A DNA stretch of 64,000 nucleotides from Zanthoxylum bungeanum (GCA_019454045.1 SKCR01034761.1:62001-126000); one strand, 5' to 3'. Positions 1 through 11,619 are shown, counted from the first letter of the stretch. Notes: generated by a model from the letters alone, not told the origin. Program-made: numbers and translations.

Positions 1-1303
1 GACATTGCTCCTTTCCCATGTTCCTTGGATTTGGCTCAGTATTGCTGGGAAGGTTTCCTGGCGGTCTGTAAATTTGAGCATTGGCCAGTTGTCCAATTTG
101 ATTCTCCAATGCTTTGATGGAAGCTGATTGGCTCTGAAAGATAGCATTATATGCTGCTTATTGCTTTTTGAAAATCTCTGCAATCCATTCTTTCATTTCT
201 GGTTCTTTTTCAAACTCCTGGTTTTGCTGCTGGAATCTTGGTGGTGGATAATTATTTTGCCCTGAATTGTTGCTCCATGAAAATTTGGGATGATTCCTCC
301 ACCATGGGTTGTAGGTGTTGGAATATGGATTGTTCCCTTGTCTGTTGAAATTGTTGACATAATTCACCGTCTCTTCATGTTGGTTTGGTTCTGGTGCTCC
401 TCCATATGGTGAACTTGTGGCTCCAGTGCTGAGAGTGTCTATGAATTTACATATCTGATCCAGCTTGGCGTTGACTGCTGTATTGGCTACACTTTCATAA
501 ATTCCTGCAATTCTTTGGATCATGCTCCTTTCTGTTGGCCACAAGGAATTTTTTTTGGCCATTTCTTCGATTAGGTCCCAAGCTTCATCTTCTTCTTTTG
601 CCATTAAAGCTCCTCCAGCAGTAGCATCGATTGTGGTTCTCATCAGTCCAGAAAGTCCATTATAGAAGGTTTGTACTTGAAGCCATTTTGGAATCTTATG
701 GTGAGGACATTTCCAGAGCAAATCTTTGTATCTTTCCCAAGCTTCGTAGAGAGTTTCTGAGTCTTGTTGCACAAAGGATGTTATGTCATTCCTCATCTTT
801 CCAGTTCTGGCTGGTGGAAAGTACATTGCAAGAAATTTGGTGGTTAAAGTGTTCCAAGTTTTGATTGAACCTGCTGGTAGTGAATGTAGCCAAGCTTTAG
901 CTCTGTCCTTTAAGGAGTATGGGAAAATACGCAGTCTCATTGCTTCTTCAGCTTCTCGGTTGTCATTAAAACTGTCGCAAACTTCCAGGAAGTTGCTGAT
1001 GTGGGTATTAGGATCTTCAGTTGCATTCCCCCCAAATTGAACTGACTACTGAATCATCTGAATGCATGTTTTGATGTCACCTGCATTTGCTGGTAAGGGA
1101 GGAAGTACAGTACATGAAATGAGTCTGTCAACCACCGGAATTGTTCTGTCTCGAATGGGAATTGGTGGTGCAACCTCAAAAGGTTCAGGTTCCATGTTGA
1201 TAATTGCTTCTTGGCCTTCTCGTCTTTCCCTTCTCAACTTTCTGATGGTTCTTTCAATTTCCGGGTCAAGCGGTCGAAGTTCAAAGCTTCTGGTTCGTTT
1301 CAT
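1..1303 (-). pseudogene. gag: Athila-type gag, copy I (partial, two premature stops)
   Basis: Capsid/nucleocapsid precursor that packages element RNA. I take the start at the Met of MKRTRSFELRPLDPE (1303), because the same start recurs in the copy at 45113-45558. The Retrotrans_gag domain is clear at about 940-600, with FPYSLKDRAKAWLHSLPAGS and the ITSFVQQDSETLYEAWERYKDL stretch cut here to its key words SETLYEAWERYKDL. The C-terminal part is rich in Asn, Pro and Trp (NPYSNTYNPWWRNHPKFSW) and has no CCHC zinc knuckle. The frame is open apart from a TAG at 1046-1048, where the sister copy has CAG, and a TAA at 158-160. It continues to the window edge. Non-functional as it stands. Confidence 0.85.
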
Positions 1304-1370
1304 GAAGTTTCTGAGAACCTGAAACACAAGAAAACAAAAAAAATAAGTCAAAAGATAATTAGATACTAGT

Positions 1371-1452
1371 TGTATGGGCCAAATTTGGTCCAGGGGTAGT
1401 TTCGTTATTCCGCTTCAAGGGCCCAATGCTGTACGCACCCCTGAAGCCTCCA
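1371..1452 (+). repeat. 5' LTR stub of the Tat element
   Basis: The sequence from TGTATGGGCCAAATTTGG to CTGAAGCCTCCA matches the first 82 bp of the 3' LTR at 5948-6029 with a few substitutions. At 1453 the match stops abruptly and integrase coding sequence begins. This marks a deletion of several kilobases. Confidence 0.85.
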
Positions 1453-2183
1453 AGAGATCGAGAGGTGCAAGGATTCGTTTGGAAGAACGTTGTTTGTCGT
1501 TTTGGCATACCGAGAGAAATTGTCACGGATAATGGGTCATAATTCATCAGTCATCATTTTCAGGATTTTTGCAAGACATGGGGGATCAGACTCAGTTTTT
1601 CCACTCCACGCTATCCACAAGCGAACGGGCAAGCTGAGTCTTCTAAAAAATGCTGATGAACACGTTGAAGAAAAGGTTGGAGAAATTGAAAGGAGCGTGG
1701 GCAGATGAACTCCCGGGTGTGTTGTGGGCGTATCGTACGACAGTCAGGTCGTCGACTGGAGAAACACCATTTTCCTTGACCTTCGGTACTGAAGCCGTCA
1801 TTCCAACTGACGTTGGGGTACCATCACCTCGATACCAGTGGGTCGGTGAAAAGACGAACCAGCAGCTTATGGCCGAGGCACTCGACACCATTGAAGAGTT
1901 AAGGGAAAATGCAATTGTGAGACTTGCAGCCTGCCGACAGAAGATGTGCAAATACTTCAACAAGAACGTGAGATACAGGACCTTCAAGGAAGGTGATTGG
2001 GTCCTTCGACGAGTCTTCCAGAATACGAAGGAAGCTAATGATGGAAAGCTAGGACCCACTTGGGAAGGCCCATACATTATCAAGAAAGCAGTGGGTCACA
2101 GAGCTTATAGATTGGAAAAAGAAGATGGAAGTCGAGTCCCAAACAGCTGGAATGCCCTCCATCTCAAGAAGTTTTATCATTGA
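1453..2183 (+). pseudogene. Tat-type integrase, C-terminal two thirds
   Basis: Integrase inserts the element cDNA into host DNA. The frame starts inside the catalytic core with a FGIPREIVTDNG segment holding the second catalytic Asp, followed by [10 protein letters not shown] holding the catalytic Glu. The C-terminal part (1650-2183) is open for 177 codons and contains GETPFSLTFGTEAVIP, a GDWVLRRV strand, a GPYIIKKAVG turn and the ending PNSWNALHLKKFYH, all typical of Tat integrases. A TAA at 1540-1542 and a frameshift near 1640-1650 break it. The N-terminal zinc finger and the first Asp are missing through the deletion at 1452/1453. It ends at a TGA (2181-2183). Confidence 0.9.
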
Positions 2184-2484
2184 TCTCAAGATATCATTGT
2201 CGCCTTATAAAAATAAAGCGATCAACTCGCTGATTGTTTGATTCATGTTTCATCTCAATTTTTACTTATGCAATTTTGATGTTAATAACATGGTTTGTTT
2301 TCCTTAGAGTCAGTCCATGGAAGCAGTAAACGAATGTGATTCCAGGCGACAGACTTATATAAAACTAATGTCCAAACGACAACTAAAAGATATGTCTACA
2401 AATCAAAATATTAGTTTATACAAAGTTTTGAGTACGACAACATTCCGAGCAAAATACGTTACAGAGGGGGGGGGTTACATAAAA
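2184..2484. other. Spacer between integrase and the antisense frame
   Basis: About 300 bp of AT-rich Tat sequence after the integrase stop. It contains a G-run at 2466-2474 and no reading frame that I can support. Confidence 0.5.
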
Positions 2485-4687
2485 TCAATCTTCTTGCCTT
2501 TCAACAGGCCCGGCTGAGTCGACTAGAACTGCAGGGTGGCTTATCTCTGTCACAGGCTCCAATCTCGATTCCACCGCTGGAGTTTCAGTTGCTCCTTCTT
2601 CAATATCAACCATCTCGACCTTCCCATCTCTCTCGGCAATCATCCCTTCAGTCGCTATTTCGGTCCCCTCCTTAGAGCTTACTTCCTGACTCCCTTCGAC
2701 CTCGGTTTCCTCTACCGACAATGAGAGACCAGCTTCCAATCTTTCCCCCAGCATGATCCATTTCTTGGGGTTCCACGAGCTGTGCTCCCCCGACAAGTAT
2801 TCCTTCATAAGCTAACTCATATATTTTATTATGGCCTCCATCGCCACTCCCTCTAGACGGTCTAGCAGCTCAATCTTCTGATTTTCCTAATCCACGATGC
2901 TTCCCTTCACCACCCCTAACTCGGAGGATGTCGCTTCCAACTTCGCTTTCGAGGCTGCGGCTTCACTTTCGGCTTCGAGCATCATTCTCCTGGACTCCTC
3001 GGAAGTGGCCTTGGCTTCAGTTAAATCTTTTCTAAGGGCCGCGTTCGACTTCTCCAGATTTATGGCTTTCCTCAGGCTCGCTTCGACGTACCTTTGTTGA
3101 AAGATAGTATTTTCCAGAGTATGATACGCACCAATAAGCCAAGTTAAGGGACAATTCCATTATAAAGTCCTTGAATACAAGAAAAATCCATACCTCGTAG
3201 TTTGTTGCTACAGCCCTCTTCGCGGACTCCAAGGGCCCCAAAGTTAGCATCCGTCTTTCATCTTCTTCCAAGAGCAGCCCGTCGGCAAACTGTGACAGAC
3301 TGGAGGGATCCGACATGACGGTTGTGCTCCTAGGGATTTTGATTACAACGTTCTCCAGGTCTTCATCGATGTCAGGCAGTTGCTTCCTCTTATTTGAAGA
3401 ATGACCGGACCCAGTCGATGTTTTGAGAGCCGTTTCGGAAGACATTATAACCTGAGTTTCTTTTCTTAAAGGCTGGGACTCGGGGACAGGATCAGTTTCT
3501 TTCCCTCTAGTTTTCTTCTTCTTCCTTCGCTCCAGCATCTCTTCGACCGATGGAAGTTTGAATTGGCTCATCCTTTCAACTGCGCACAAAATTTCCTCCG
3601 GGGTTAGAATCCGCAAGAACAAACTCCCTCCCGATTCACCCAGATAATGAGTATAACTGTCAAAATATTTTTGGTTAGGGGCAATGGGATACCTTCAGGT
3701 CCGTAAACTTCCTTCCACAATGGTGTCAGCCTTAACCTCTTCTCAGCCAACACCACCCTCCAATTCCTTTCTGACGGAGTAAGACTTAGAATATAGTTTG
3801 TGTTCGCTACGACCCCTGGTGTCACGTCGAAGCTGCGGTTGTAGTTGGAACCTGCGAAACGAACAACATGAGAACATTAGAGATGTGTTAAGTCAGTATT
3901 CGACAAAAAAAAAAGTGATCTACACTCACTCGTTATCTCCCAGTACTCGGGGATTCTACCAGCCCCAGTCGACCCAAACACTCCCTCTCCTTTAACGAAA
4001 AAGTATGTTTTCTGCCACCCCCCTCTATCATTAGAAGTCAATCCGGAAATTAGGTGTTCCTTTTTCTGTCGAAGAAACAAGGGGTATCTTCCCTTCTCAA
4101 CCACATGCTCCTTCATATAATAAGTGTAAAGAAAATCCCTCACCCCAAATCTAATCCCTAACTCGTAAGCTAAGACTTCAACCGACATACAGACCCTCCG
4201 TGTTTGGCATAAGTTGTGAATGGGCTATTCTATAGTGATCTAGCACTTCCCACACGAGTCTCGGAATTGGGAATCTCTGCCCGCCAGCGAAAGGACGCTC
4301 ATAGAATCCGATCCAACCGGGAATCATGTAGTCGATTCGTTCGTGTGACTAAGGCAACCTAACTCAAACCGACTCGAGAAACCTGTACTTTATTTTATTT
4401 TCCCTCATGGATTGCTCGGTAACTCGACTCTGGGGATTATTGGTCAGGAGATTTGTTGGTTCGCTCGTGCTGGGTACACCCGATTCGGAGGGAACAATAC
4501 GTAGAGGCCACACATCCTTGGGTATACCGTGAGGAATTTCAACAGACGCGACAGTCAATTCTTCATCTCCCCATCCTTTCGAAGTTCCTTCTCCAAATCC
4601 ATCAAAAGGGGGAACCATTTGCAAAGGCAAGCCTTCGTACATATCCATGGATGAATCATCTGTACTTGAGAATGCTTCAGACGACAT
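2485..4687 (-). pseudogene. Antisense extra reading frame of the Tat element (Transposase_28/PF04195-like)
   Basis: A gene read opposite to gag-pol, in blocks: 4687-4364 (acidic, Ser/Thr-rich N terminus), about 4342-4190 (includes YMIPGWIGFYERPFA, RFPIPRL and RIAHSQLMPN), 4188-3877 (GIRFGVRDFLYTYYM, then GGWQKTYFFV), 3825-3604, 3622-3032 (Lys-rich, then Ser-rich, then a coiled-coil-like stretch) and 2808-2485 (Glu-rich tail). The two middle blocks match the plant family Pfam calls 'putative gypsy type transposon', known as an antisense extra ORF in Tat elements. Blocks change frame and carry stops (for example upstream of 4342), so introns or decay cannot be told apart by eye. The function of the family is unknown. 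Confidence 0.7.
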
Positions 4688-5180
4688 TTTTGTTTCAATC
4701 TACAAATAACGAATCAACCTAAAACCAGCATGGCAGAAGATCAAACCTAGGCTACGCACAAACACAATCTAAATTCTGCTAGGGCTAATGCGGATTGAAA
4801 TCTTAAATCCAGTGAAGAACAGCTTGAATATCTTTAAGAACAGCTTGAAGATTCAAAGAACTTGAAGAAGTGAGAGAAGAATACCTTAAAATCGCAATGA
4901 GAGCCCTTCAAACTTGCGACCCGTGAGAAAAATGATTCGAATGAGATGAATGAGGCCGCTCACGGCATTTAATACCCTTGCACACAGTGATCCCTCGATT
5001 TCCCGCCAAAAGACCCTCGAAGATATCGCCACATTAATGGTAGGTGGGGAAATCGAGGAGAATATGAAACTAACCCCAATAGAAGCATGGTCGACTAGGC
5101 TTACTAGGCCCATTCAAAATAACTATTCAAAAAGAGCCTTGGCCAGGAACAGACAAGTTGTCCAATTAGGTCCAGCCGAC
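4688..5180. other. Tat 3' region upstream of the tandem repeats
   Basis: This stretch lies 5' of the antisense frame and so may hold its promoter. I see short direct repeats (AACAGCTTGAA near 4810-4850) but no clear TATA box. The frame at 4950-5339 runs into the tandem repeats and is not credible. Confidence 0.4.
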
Positions 5181-5613
5181 GGAGCCTCCTCCCAATTGGC
5201 TCAAAATGGGGCCGAGTTTAGATCATTGACCTTCCTCTGGTCCAGTCGATGTGTAGCCTCGTATTGGTTCCCATTTTATACCAAGCGAGTGAATGACTTC
5301 CCGTCCTTGCCAAGGTTGGTTGATGAGACCGCCTCCTAAATTGGCTCATAAAGGAGCAGAGTATAGATCATTGGCCTTCATTTGGTCCAGTCGACGTGTA
5401 GCCTCGTATTGGTTCCCATTTTATGCTAAGTGAGTGAACGACTTCCCGACCTCGGCAAGCCTGGTCGACGGGACCACATCCCAATTGGCTCGTAAAGGAG
5501 CCGATTATGGATCATTGGTCTCCATCCGGTCCAATCGACATGTAGCCTCGTTTTGGTCCCTCTTTGATACCGAACGAGTGTATATCCTTCTGGTCTCATC
5601 AAGTCCAGTCGAC
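5181..5613 (+). repeat. 144-145 bp tandem repeat, three units, in the Tat 3' region
   Basis: Units start at 5181, 5325 and 5470. Each carries the landmarks CCAATTGGCTC (variant in unit 2), GATCATTGG or GATCATTGAC, GGTCCAGTCGA and GTAGCCTCGT. Units 1 and 2 are very similar and unit 3 is more diverged. Tandem arrays in the 3' untranslated region are typical of Tat elements and can seed satellite DNA. Confidence 0.85.
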
Positions 5614-5947
5614 AAGGGACATCCCCCGTATTGAGTCAACATGTAGCGTGGAATGCACATGCCATATGACTAATTTCTCGACCTTCGTCGGGTCCGATTG
5701 GTTGGGTATGTCCCCAGCAGCTCTAGAAGAGTCAAGTCCAGTACCCCGACCACCGTTCAGTCCGATCGATGGAAGACCTCCCAAGTGGTTCTCATACTGT
5801 CAAGATAATAACGTCCATTCGGTGCAATCAATAAGTACAGCGATGACGCTCCAATACGCCTGCATGCTGTGACCTTGTCCCAGGCGACACATGCGTCAAG
5901 TACTCTCCAAGCCAATGACTACTTGACTTAGAGAGTAGGGAGCAAAC

Positions 5948-6571
5948 TGTATGGGCCAAATTTGGTCCAGGGGTATTTTTGTTATTCTGCTTCAGGGGCC
6001 CAATGCTGTACGCACCCCTGAAGCCTCCAGATTGAACCCCAGGGACATAATGTAAGCCCAAACCCAATGAATACCAACTGAATGGCCACACAAATGGCCA
6101 ACCCACGTAATGCCCGAGCTGTAAAACAACACTTAAATGACTCGCCCGAACCGACCTACAACAGACAGATTGAAACATTTAAACTCAAAGTAATGGACGA
6201 GTAATTAAGAAATGAGTAAAGGCACACGTTACTGGGAAGATGTATAAAAAGAGGTTTTGGGATTGAGAGAAGGGGACTTCGAACACTCAGATCCTCAGCC
6301 TAAAATTACCCTCTCCAGCCCCCAGCACCACGAACCTACCGTCCTCATGGCAGCCTACGGGGATCAAGGTAACATCTGACCCTGTTCCGCCTTCTACGGT
6401 TTTAGCACACCTCATTTTCATCACTGACTTGGGCGTCGGAGTGCCTACGGCAACCACCACACCGGTGGGTAGACCCTCTCCGTTCACCCTACTTTCTTTG
6501 TTTTGTAGGATCGCCAGTGCCCTTTATACAAAATCTCGATTGTAGACGTGGAGCGAAAATCAGCGTCTACA
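5948..6571 (+). repeat. 3' LTR of the Tat element, with TATA box
   Basis: This 624-bp LTR begins TGTATGGGCC and ends GCGTCTACA. A purine-rich tract (AGAGAGTAGGGAGCAAAC) precedes it. A TATA box (TATAAAAA, 6243-6250) sits about 300 bp before the end and would place the transcription start near 6275. Confidence 0.85.
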
Positions 6572-6618
6572 CAAGTAAAGGTATCTAACCTTAAAACTAA
6601 TAGTGAAAGATAAATAAG

Positions 6619-6636
6619 TCCCCGGAAACGGTGCCA
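6619..6636 (-). other. Primer-binding site of Athila copy I
   Basis: Read on the minus strand this is TGGCACCGTTTCCGGGGA, a mutated form of the TGGCGCCGTTGCCGGGGA type used by Athila elements. It lies 6 bp inside the LTR edge at 6643. The equivalent in copy III is at 45643-45660. Confidence 0.75.
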
Positions 6637-6642
6637 AGAACT

Positions 6643-6910
6643 TGACCGGCGTAAACACACACGTATAACACAAGCGTACGTATCGTTCAAGTAGTATAAA
6701 AAGTATCGATCCCACGAGGACTTAATACCTAATCTATTAATTTTATGAGGTCAAATGATTACTATTATCTAACAGGTTGATTGATTGATTTGAAATGGTG
6801 ATTATTCTAAATTAAAAAAAAAAACAAGTAAATAAAATTGCACAAAAGTAGGTTTAAGAAAATTCAATATTAAAAACTATCTAGGGTTGTGAATCTTTCT
6901 AATATCTTTT
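6643..6910 (-). repeat. Athila-A copy I 5' LTR, inner piece (R/U5 end)
   Basis: This matches the end of the LTRs at 45668-47685 and 57608-59609, including the ATCGATACTT and CGTATCGTTCAAGTAGTAT segments. It is interrupted at 6910/6911 by the copia nest. The LTR resumes at 24102 after the duplicated CTTTT. Confidence 0.85.
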
Positions 6911-8909
6911 TGTTGGACAGTTATGACCCATAGCGTCACTATTTGTACAGATCATGGTGTTGTTATACAAATTAACTATGTGACAAAGGAGATTGCTCTC
7001 TATTATTTGTGATTAGATCACTAAGATGTATAAATGATAGGAGGTCCTTATGATTAGTTCCTGGATTGAGATGATATGAGACGGTATCAATCAACAAAGG
7101 ATTAATCATTAAATATCCTTAGTCAGAGTATTATCGAGATTAGACATCGATAATGCGTAAAAGACTAGTATTACACTTGTGCGCATTGTGAGGGTATAAC
7201 GACATAGTTCTCATATATTTGGGTTTAGGATACTCATGCAAGTGTAGTAGGAGGTTGTGTTTTACCGATGGTACGGGAAACAACTTCGCTCTGGATAGAC
7301 CCCTCAGAATTCCATTGGTAGTATGACTATGTGTCTATGGAAGTCCGGAATCAGGGTAGGTGTATTTTGTCTTAACCTGAGACTTGCACCGCTACTACTT
7401 GCGACAATCAATATACTTTGGTTTTAGGTCGTCCAGGGCTTTAACAGGTTCTGTGTACGCCTCTGCTGGGTATATTGAGAATCGTAGTGTGTTGGGTGTG
7501 ATGTCAAGACGGAAGTATCACTCCAGTCATAGTGGAGATGATGGTCACGTAGGATACGTGACTGGTTCTCTTATATGCTGTAGCTATCGGGATATTATGA
7601 CTAGGTCACGTGCAAGGCCCGGGACAGACACAATTCCAGCCCCGGGCCTTGCACGTGACATCCGATACTGGATCGAAATAAGCAATACTACGTATACTAC
7701 GCCTGGTATAGATAACATATTCATGTATAGGATATTTCTGGAGAATTGGGTAGGCATGGCGCTTTGCTAGAAGCCAACCTTGTCTTGTAAATCGGTACAA
7801 AAGTAGTACGAGGCACTTACGTGTTCGGATAGTCCGACGACCGAATTTACTGCCAACATATCCGGGGATCTCATGGGTCGCTTCCCGAAGATTCATCGAT
7901 GACGTATGACTCGCACTTTATTAATCTGGGATTAATTATGATGAGAGAGAAAATTAATCTGTGATTAATTATGGAGATATTTTATCTGGGATAAAATATT
8001 AATTAAGAGAGATAACGATTAATTTGGAATTAATCGATAAAATAATATATTCGATATATTATACGAAATTGTATTTCGACGCGGAATTGAAATTGGATTT
8101 TAATTCGGGCGAACGAGTTAATTTAGAATTAATTCGTTAGCGACTTAAATAGTGATTTCGCTAGGCATAATCATTTAATTACGTCGCAACGGAAAATTCG
8201 TTAATTTGGAATTAGCGAACCCGAGCCTGAGAGTGTTTGCGAACGCATTCGCATTTCGAATTCGAGTGCGGCAAGCAAGTCGCATCAAGCGTCAAATCGC
8301 TAGTCGCATCAAGCGTCAAATCATTAGTCACTTTGAGTGATGTGACAACTTGTCATTTGATTGATTGAGTGATGTGAATTGTTGATGGAAGTGGTTGGCA
8401 TAGTTGCCTTTGACTTTTTGAAATTGTAAAATTGGTATATGTTTAATTGTTTTTGGAAAATAATTAACTAATACACATTTTCCATTCTCTCTCCCTTTTC
8501 ACGGTTGGAGCCATTTTTTCTCTCCCATTCACGCCTATGGGGCTGCTGCTTCCTCTTCTTTTTTCTGGTTTGACCGAGAGCACCAAGGAGAAGCAAGAGT
8601 GATTTTTGTGGCAAAAATCAAGAGTGCTAGCACACAATGGAGCCTTACGAAGGTGATAGGGAAACCGCACACGTGAGAATGGAATCACATCACGAAAGCT
8701 TGGAGTTTGGAAGATGATCCAAAGCCGAAAATGGAGGACTATTTTTATGCCACTGCCGTGAGTCTTGGAGCACCATGGAAGGGAGAAAAGTTTTGTTCTT
8801 CACCGCATCGCCTCAACCGATGGATGTAAGTATTCCGCAACTTCCTCGTGTATTCACATGTTATTTTCATTGCTTGATATGATCTTGGGATGCTTAGAAA
8901 ATTCCAACA
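6911..8909 (+). repeat. 5' LTR of copia A
   Basis: This 1,999-bp LTR runs from TGTTGGACAG to ATTCCAACA. It aligns along its length with the copia B LTR at 9613-11605, with indels. It contains a hairpin train (7915-8225) and a direct repeat of GTCGCATCAAGCGTCAAATC (8279 onward, two copies). Reading frames in it, such as 7384-7770 and 8464-8688, are not genes. Confidence 0.9.
7915..8225. repeat. Train of short inverted repeats in copia LTRs
   Basis: At least seven small palindromes follow one another, each with arms of 6-11 bp and a 3-4 base centre. Examples are ATTAATC-TGG-GATTAAT, CGATTAAT-TTGG-AATTAATCG and GAAAT-TGT-ATTTC. The same train is at about 10650-10960 (copia B 5' LTR) and 18560-18860 (its 3' LTR). 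There GATATTTTATC-TGG-GATAAAATATC is perfect with 11-bp arms in the 5' LTR. Arms are better kept than centres between copies. Confidence 0.8.
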
Positions 8910-9612
8910 ATTGTATCTATGAGCAAGGTTGAGCATGAAAATATTTTAGGGTTAAAATTGGTTAAAATGTGTTTGAGCATGATTTGATGAAATTGGATGA
9001 TTAAGTATGCTTAAATGATGTTGAATTGAAGTTTGATTGGATCAATTTCATAAAAATTGGTTTGGAACAATTTTCCCCAAAAAGTGAGGCTTGGCCGAAT
9101 ACACTACTTGCCCTAATGTCTTGGATTTTTTGATTTTTGATTCATTGGATGAGTTGGAATCATATTGGGAATATTGATTTAATGTTGAATTGGATTTAAT
9201 TGGATTGAATTCGAATTGGACATTAAAAACCCCACATTGCCGAGACTTATGTAGCATGAATTGGGTTTGATTTTTGATAAAATGTGTTGGACAAGTTTTG
9301 TTGTTAATGAGCATGATAATTAGGCTAATTGGTGTTTTGGAAATATTGATTTGGGTGATTAATTATGGAATTACACTTTGTTTAATTAAGTATGAAATTT
9401 GGAATTTTTTTAGTTTAATTAAATGGGCTTGAATTGGATTTGGGCTTGAAATGTTGTAAATGGGCTAATTGGGCTTGGTTGTACCAAGTAAGGTTTAGGC
9501 TAAATTGGTTGGATCCAATTGGGCCCAAAATCGTTTCCATAAAGTCCAAATGCGACTAATGGACCTAATTATTTAATTGGGCCTAAATTGATTTTTAGGC
9601 TTATGGGGTTAT
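8910..9612 (+). other. Leader of copia A up to the copia B insertion
   Basis: This starts with a decayed primer-binding site (TGTATCTATGAGCAAGG, 8912-8928; the intact form is at 11607). It matches the copia B leader 11606 to about 12447. I see no coding frame. It stops at the target duplication GTTAT (9608-9612). Confidence 0.8.
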
Positions 9613-11605
9613 TGTTGGAAAATTATGACCCATAGCGTCACTATTTGTACATATCATGGTGTTGTTGTACAAATTAACTATGTGACAAAGGAGATTGCAC
9701 TCTTATCATTTGTGATTAGATCACCTAGATGTATAAATGATGAGAGGTCCCTATGATTTGTTCCTGGACGGAGAATGATATGAGACAGTATCAGTCCACG
9801 AAGGATAAATCATTAAATATCCCTAGTTAGAGTATTATCGAGATTGGACATCGATAAATATGTAAAAGACTAGTATTACACTTGTGCGCGTTGTGAGGGC
9901 ACAACGACAGAGTTCTCATATATTTGGGTATAAGATACTCATGCAAGTGTAATAGGAGGTTGTGTTTTACCGATGGTACGGGAAATAGCTTCGCTCTGGA
10001 TAGACCCCCTCGGAATTCCATTGGTAGTATGACTATGTGTCTATGGAAGTATTTGGTCTTAACTTGAGACTTGCACCGCTAATACTTGCGACAATCAATA
10101 TACTTTGGTTTTAGGTCGTCCAGGGCTTTAACAGGTTCTGTGTACGCTAATACTGGGTATATTGAGAATCGTAGTGTGTTGGGTGTGATGTCAAGATGGA
10201 AGTGTCACTCCAGTCATATGGAGATGATGGTCGCATAGGATACGGGATTGGTTCTCTTAAATGCTACAGCTATCGGGATAAAATGACAAAGTCATGTTTA
10301 TCCGATTATAGAGACTAGTCATCAGACATCCGACATGTGCTTTGTACGGGGCAGACACAATTCCATCCCCAGGCCTAGCACGTGATCATCTGATACTGGA
10401 CAGAAATACGCAATACTACGGTATACTACGCTTGATATAGATCATTTATTCCTGTAAGGATATTTCCGGAGAATTGGGTAGGCATGGCACTTTGCTAGAG
10501 GCCAACCTTGTCTAGTAAATCGGTATAAATGTAGTACGAGGTACTTACGTGTTCGGATAGTCCGACGACCGAATTACTGCCAACATATCCGGGGATCTCA
10601 TGGGTCGCTTCCCAAAGATTCACCGATGACGTATGACTCGCACTCTATATTAATCTGGGATTAATTAGAAGAGAGAGAATTAATCTGCGATTAATTGCCG
10701 AGATATTTTATCTGGGATAAAATATCAATTAAAGAGAGATAAAGATTAATTTGGAATTAATTGAGAAATTAATATATTTGATATATTAAACGAAATTAGA
10801 TTTCGACGCGGAATTAAAATTAGATTTTAATTCGGGCGAACGAATTAATTTAGAATTAATTCGTTAGCGATGTGAATAGTGATTTCGCTAGGCGTAATCA
10901 TTTAATTACGACGCAACAAAAAATTCATTAATTTAGAATTAGCTAACCAGAGCCCGAGATTATTTGCGAGCGTATTCGCATTTCGAATTCGAGTGCGGCA
11001 CGTCAAATCAAGCGTCAAATCGCTAGTCGCATCATGCGTCAAATCACAAGTCACTTTGAGTGATGTGACTTGACAACTTGATGGATTGAGTGATGTGAGT
11101 GGTTGGGGCTTTAATGGTTTGACTTTTAAAAGCCAAATTCAAGTGAAATTCATTTGAAATTCAAATGTGTGTATATAATACACAAATTTGGAAACCAACC
11201 ACAACATTTCTCTCTTCCTCTTTCTCCCTCATTCTCACGCTCTTGGGGCCAAAAACACTTTCTGGTTTTCAACAATACCGTGAGCAGTAGGGAAACTTGG
11301 AGTGTGATTTGGTGGCAAAATCACAAGTGCTAGCACACTTACGAGACATGCGAAGGTGATAGGGAAGTCCACCCATGAGCCGGGAACCATTCGACGAAGC
11401 TTGGAGCTTGACGAAGGACCGAAAACGCAGCCAAAACAGTGAGAAAATTCTGCCCACTGCCGAATGCACAATGAGTATATTTTTTAGTTTTGTTGCTTGC
11501 CGCGTCGCTCAACCGATCGATGTGAGTATTCCGTAACTTCTTCAATTGTTATTCGCACATCATTCATGCTTATAATTGATCTTGGGACCTTAATAGAAAC
11601 CAACA
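9613..11605 (+). repeat. 5' LTR of copia B
   Basis: This 1,993-bp LTR runs from TGTTGGAAAATTATGACC to GAAACCAACA. A TATA-like GTATATAATAC lies at about 11171, roughly 1.56 kb into the LTR, so most of it is U3. It is close to LTR3 (17508-19126), which lacks about 380 bp near its 3' end. Confidence 0.92.
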
Positions 11606-11606
11606 A

Positions 11607-11619
11607 TGGTATCAGAGCA
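11607..11619 (+). other. Primer-binding site of copia B (initiator Met tRNA)
   Basis: TGGTATCAGAGCA, one base after the LTR, is the standard plant Ty1/copia site complementary to the 3' end of initiator methionine tRNA. Confidence 0.93.

Larger units (their letters stand above)
1371..6571 (+). mobile_element. Tat-type Ty3/gypsy retrotransposon, internally deleted
   Basis: Plus-strand element inserted in the leader of Athila copy I. It starts and ends with TG...CA and is flanked by a 5-bp target duplication with one mismatch, CTAGT (1366-1370) and CAAGT (6572-6576). Only 82 bp of the 5' LTR survive. They run straight into the middle of integrase, so the rest of the LTR, gag, protease, RT and RNase H are gone. 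Behind integrase lie an antisense reading frame (4687 to 2485), a tandem-repeat region (5181-5613), a purine-rich tract (about 5930-5947) and the 3' LTR. The extra antisense frame and the repeat-bearing 3' region are known hallmarks of the Tat lineage. Confidence 0.85.

Noticed and set aside
4950..5872. Plus-strand frames of 129, 66 and 102 codons
   Set aside because: They lie on the 144-bp tandem repeat and its flanks, and simply reflect the repeated sequence.
7384..7896. Overlapping frames of 128 and 96 codons in the copia LTR
   Set aside because: They are not preserved in the sister LTRs (indels at 10200-10600 and 18100-18500 break them), and the region is U3.
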